Source of the DNA: Lachnospiraceae bacterium
GTDB taxonomy: Bacteria; Bacillota_A; Clostridia; Lachnospirales; Lachnospiraceae
Length of the DNA stretch: 5,437 nt
Assembly (NCBI GenBank): GCA_017553965.1
Contig: JAFZJK010000228.1
Location: forward strand, 1-5,437
Direction of reading: 5' to 3'
Shown here: piece after piece, positions 4,856-5,437 of the stretch
Numbering within the stretch: position 1 is the first letter of the stretch
Layout of the letters: each line of letters opens with the position of its first letter
Notes under the pieces: generated by a model
The model's input: only the letters and a program-made list of their open reading frames with translations
Told to the model about the DNA's origin: nothing
The model's database searches: none
Translations under genes and position numbers: made by a program

Positions 4856-5437
4856 ATGTTTGAATTAAAGAATGCAACAATGATCTATGATATGGACAAA
4901 GAAGAAAAAGTATATGCGATGAGAAATATTTCATTGCAGCTGCCCGACAAGGGACTGGTTGGGATCATAGGACCTTCCGGAAGCGGCAAATCCACGATGA
5001 TGTATACTATGTCCACCATGAAAAACCTAACCAGCGGTGAGATCCTGTATAACGGGAAACAGATCACAAATATAAAGGAATCCGAGAGACAGACCTTAAG
5101 GCGTGACGAATTCGGATTTATATTCCAGAGACATTATCTGGTGCCTTACTTAACCGCGGTGGAGAATGCAGTATTGGCAGCTAATTGTCCTAAAAAAGAA
5201 GCGGTGGAAAAAGCGCGCAAGATACTTCTCGATATAGGATTAAAAAAGAATGAGCTTGATAAGGTCCCGGCAAAGCTTTCGGGAGGACAGCGCCAGAGAG
5301 TTGCCATAGCAAGAGCCATGATGAACGATCCGAAGGTGCTTTTTGCAGATGAGCCTACTGCTTCACTCGATCATGAGAACGCATATCTGGTTATGGACAG
5401 ACTCAGAGAGTATGCTATGGAAAGGCTTGTGATCGTA
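4856..5437 (+). CDS. ABC transporter ATP-binding protein (3' end outside window)
   Basis: The first 194 residues of an ATPase of the MacB/LolD class, open at the right edge; about 30-40 residues should be missing. Visible motifs are Walker A GPSGSGKST (39-47), Q-loop Gln91 in FIFQRHYLVPYLT, signature LSGGQRQRVAIARA (141-154), Walker B VLFADEP with catalytic Glu166, and D-loop SLD (170-172). The switch His should follow the last visible VIV strand. The ATG is seven bases after AGGAGG, which overlaps the permease stop codon, so the two are translationally close and must form one complex. It hydrolyses ATP at the inner face of the membrane to drive the permease. The region after Walker A (MMYTMSTMKNLTSG) departs from the common LLNILGGLDxPTSG but keeps its length. 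Function is secure at family level; substrate is not known. Confidence 0.95.
   Translation, partial: MFELKNATMIYDMDKEEKVYAMRNISLQLPDKGLVGIIGPSGSGKSTMMYTMSTMKNLTSGEILYNGKQITNIKESERQTLRRDEFGFIFQRHYLVPYLTAVENAVLAANCPKKEAVEKARKILLDIGLKKNELDKVPAKLSGGQRQRVAIARAMMNDPKVLFADEPTASLDHENAYLVMDRLREYAMERLVIV

Noticed and set aside
3836..5067. Minus-strand open frames opposite the permease and ATPase genes
   Set aside because: They overlap strongly supported genes and show no family motifs or start signals of their own.

Overview
The window looks like a low-to-middling GC Firmicute chromosome, most likely a clostridial gut bacterium of the Lachnospiraceae kind. This is an inference from AGGAGG-type ribosome sites, the protein families present, and GGGACGGTTCT-type palindromes of a kind I associate with Clostridia. 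No marker gene fixes the genus.

Left part (1-930): the 3' end of an alpha/beta-hydrolase gene (+) converges on an RpiB/LacA/LacB-type sugar-phosphate isomerase gene (-). A REP-like double palindrome lies between them, and both stop codons fall inside it. The isomerase gene has a weak 5' end: a TTG start, no ribosome site, and a 12-bp tandem repeat just upstream.

Junction (934-1007): a clean 3' part of a tRNA-Arg(CCU) gene, from anticodon loop to discriminator base, stands without its 5' half and is followed by a hairpin terminator. This is the usual scar of a tRNA-integrating element, so the left part may have a different history from the right.

Right part (1006-5437): a NarL/LuxR-type response regulator and a membrane HisKA_3 histidine kinase form a minus-strand operon behind a strong sigma-A promoter. 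Divergent from it is a plus-strand operon: small lipoprotein, MacB/FtsX-type permease, and ABC ATPase (cut by the window end). Two 12-bp dyads 22 bp apart lie between the operons and are placed as activator sites would be for the plus operon. The simplest model is that the kinase senses a membrane or envelope signal and the regulator switches on the lipoprotein/ABC system, which would act in export, envelope stress or peptide resistance. The substrate is unknown.

Four REP-like units are present: two facing each other at 144-225, one in the lipoprotein 5' leader and one just before the permease ribosome site. They share a GGGACGG core while their flanking arms differ but stay complementary.
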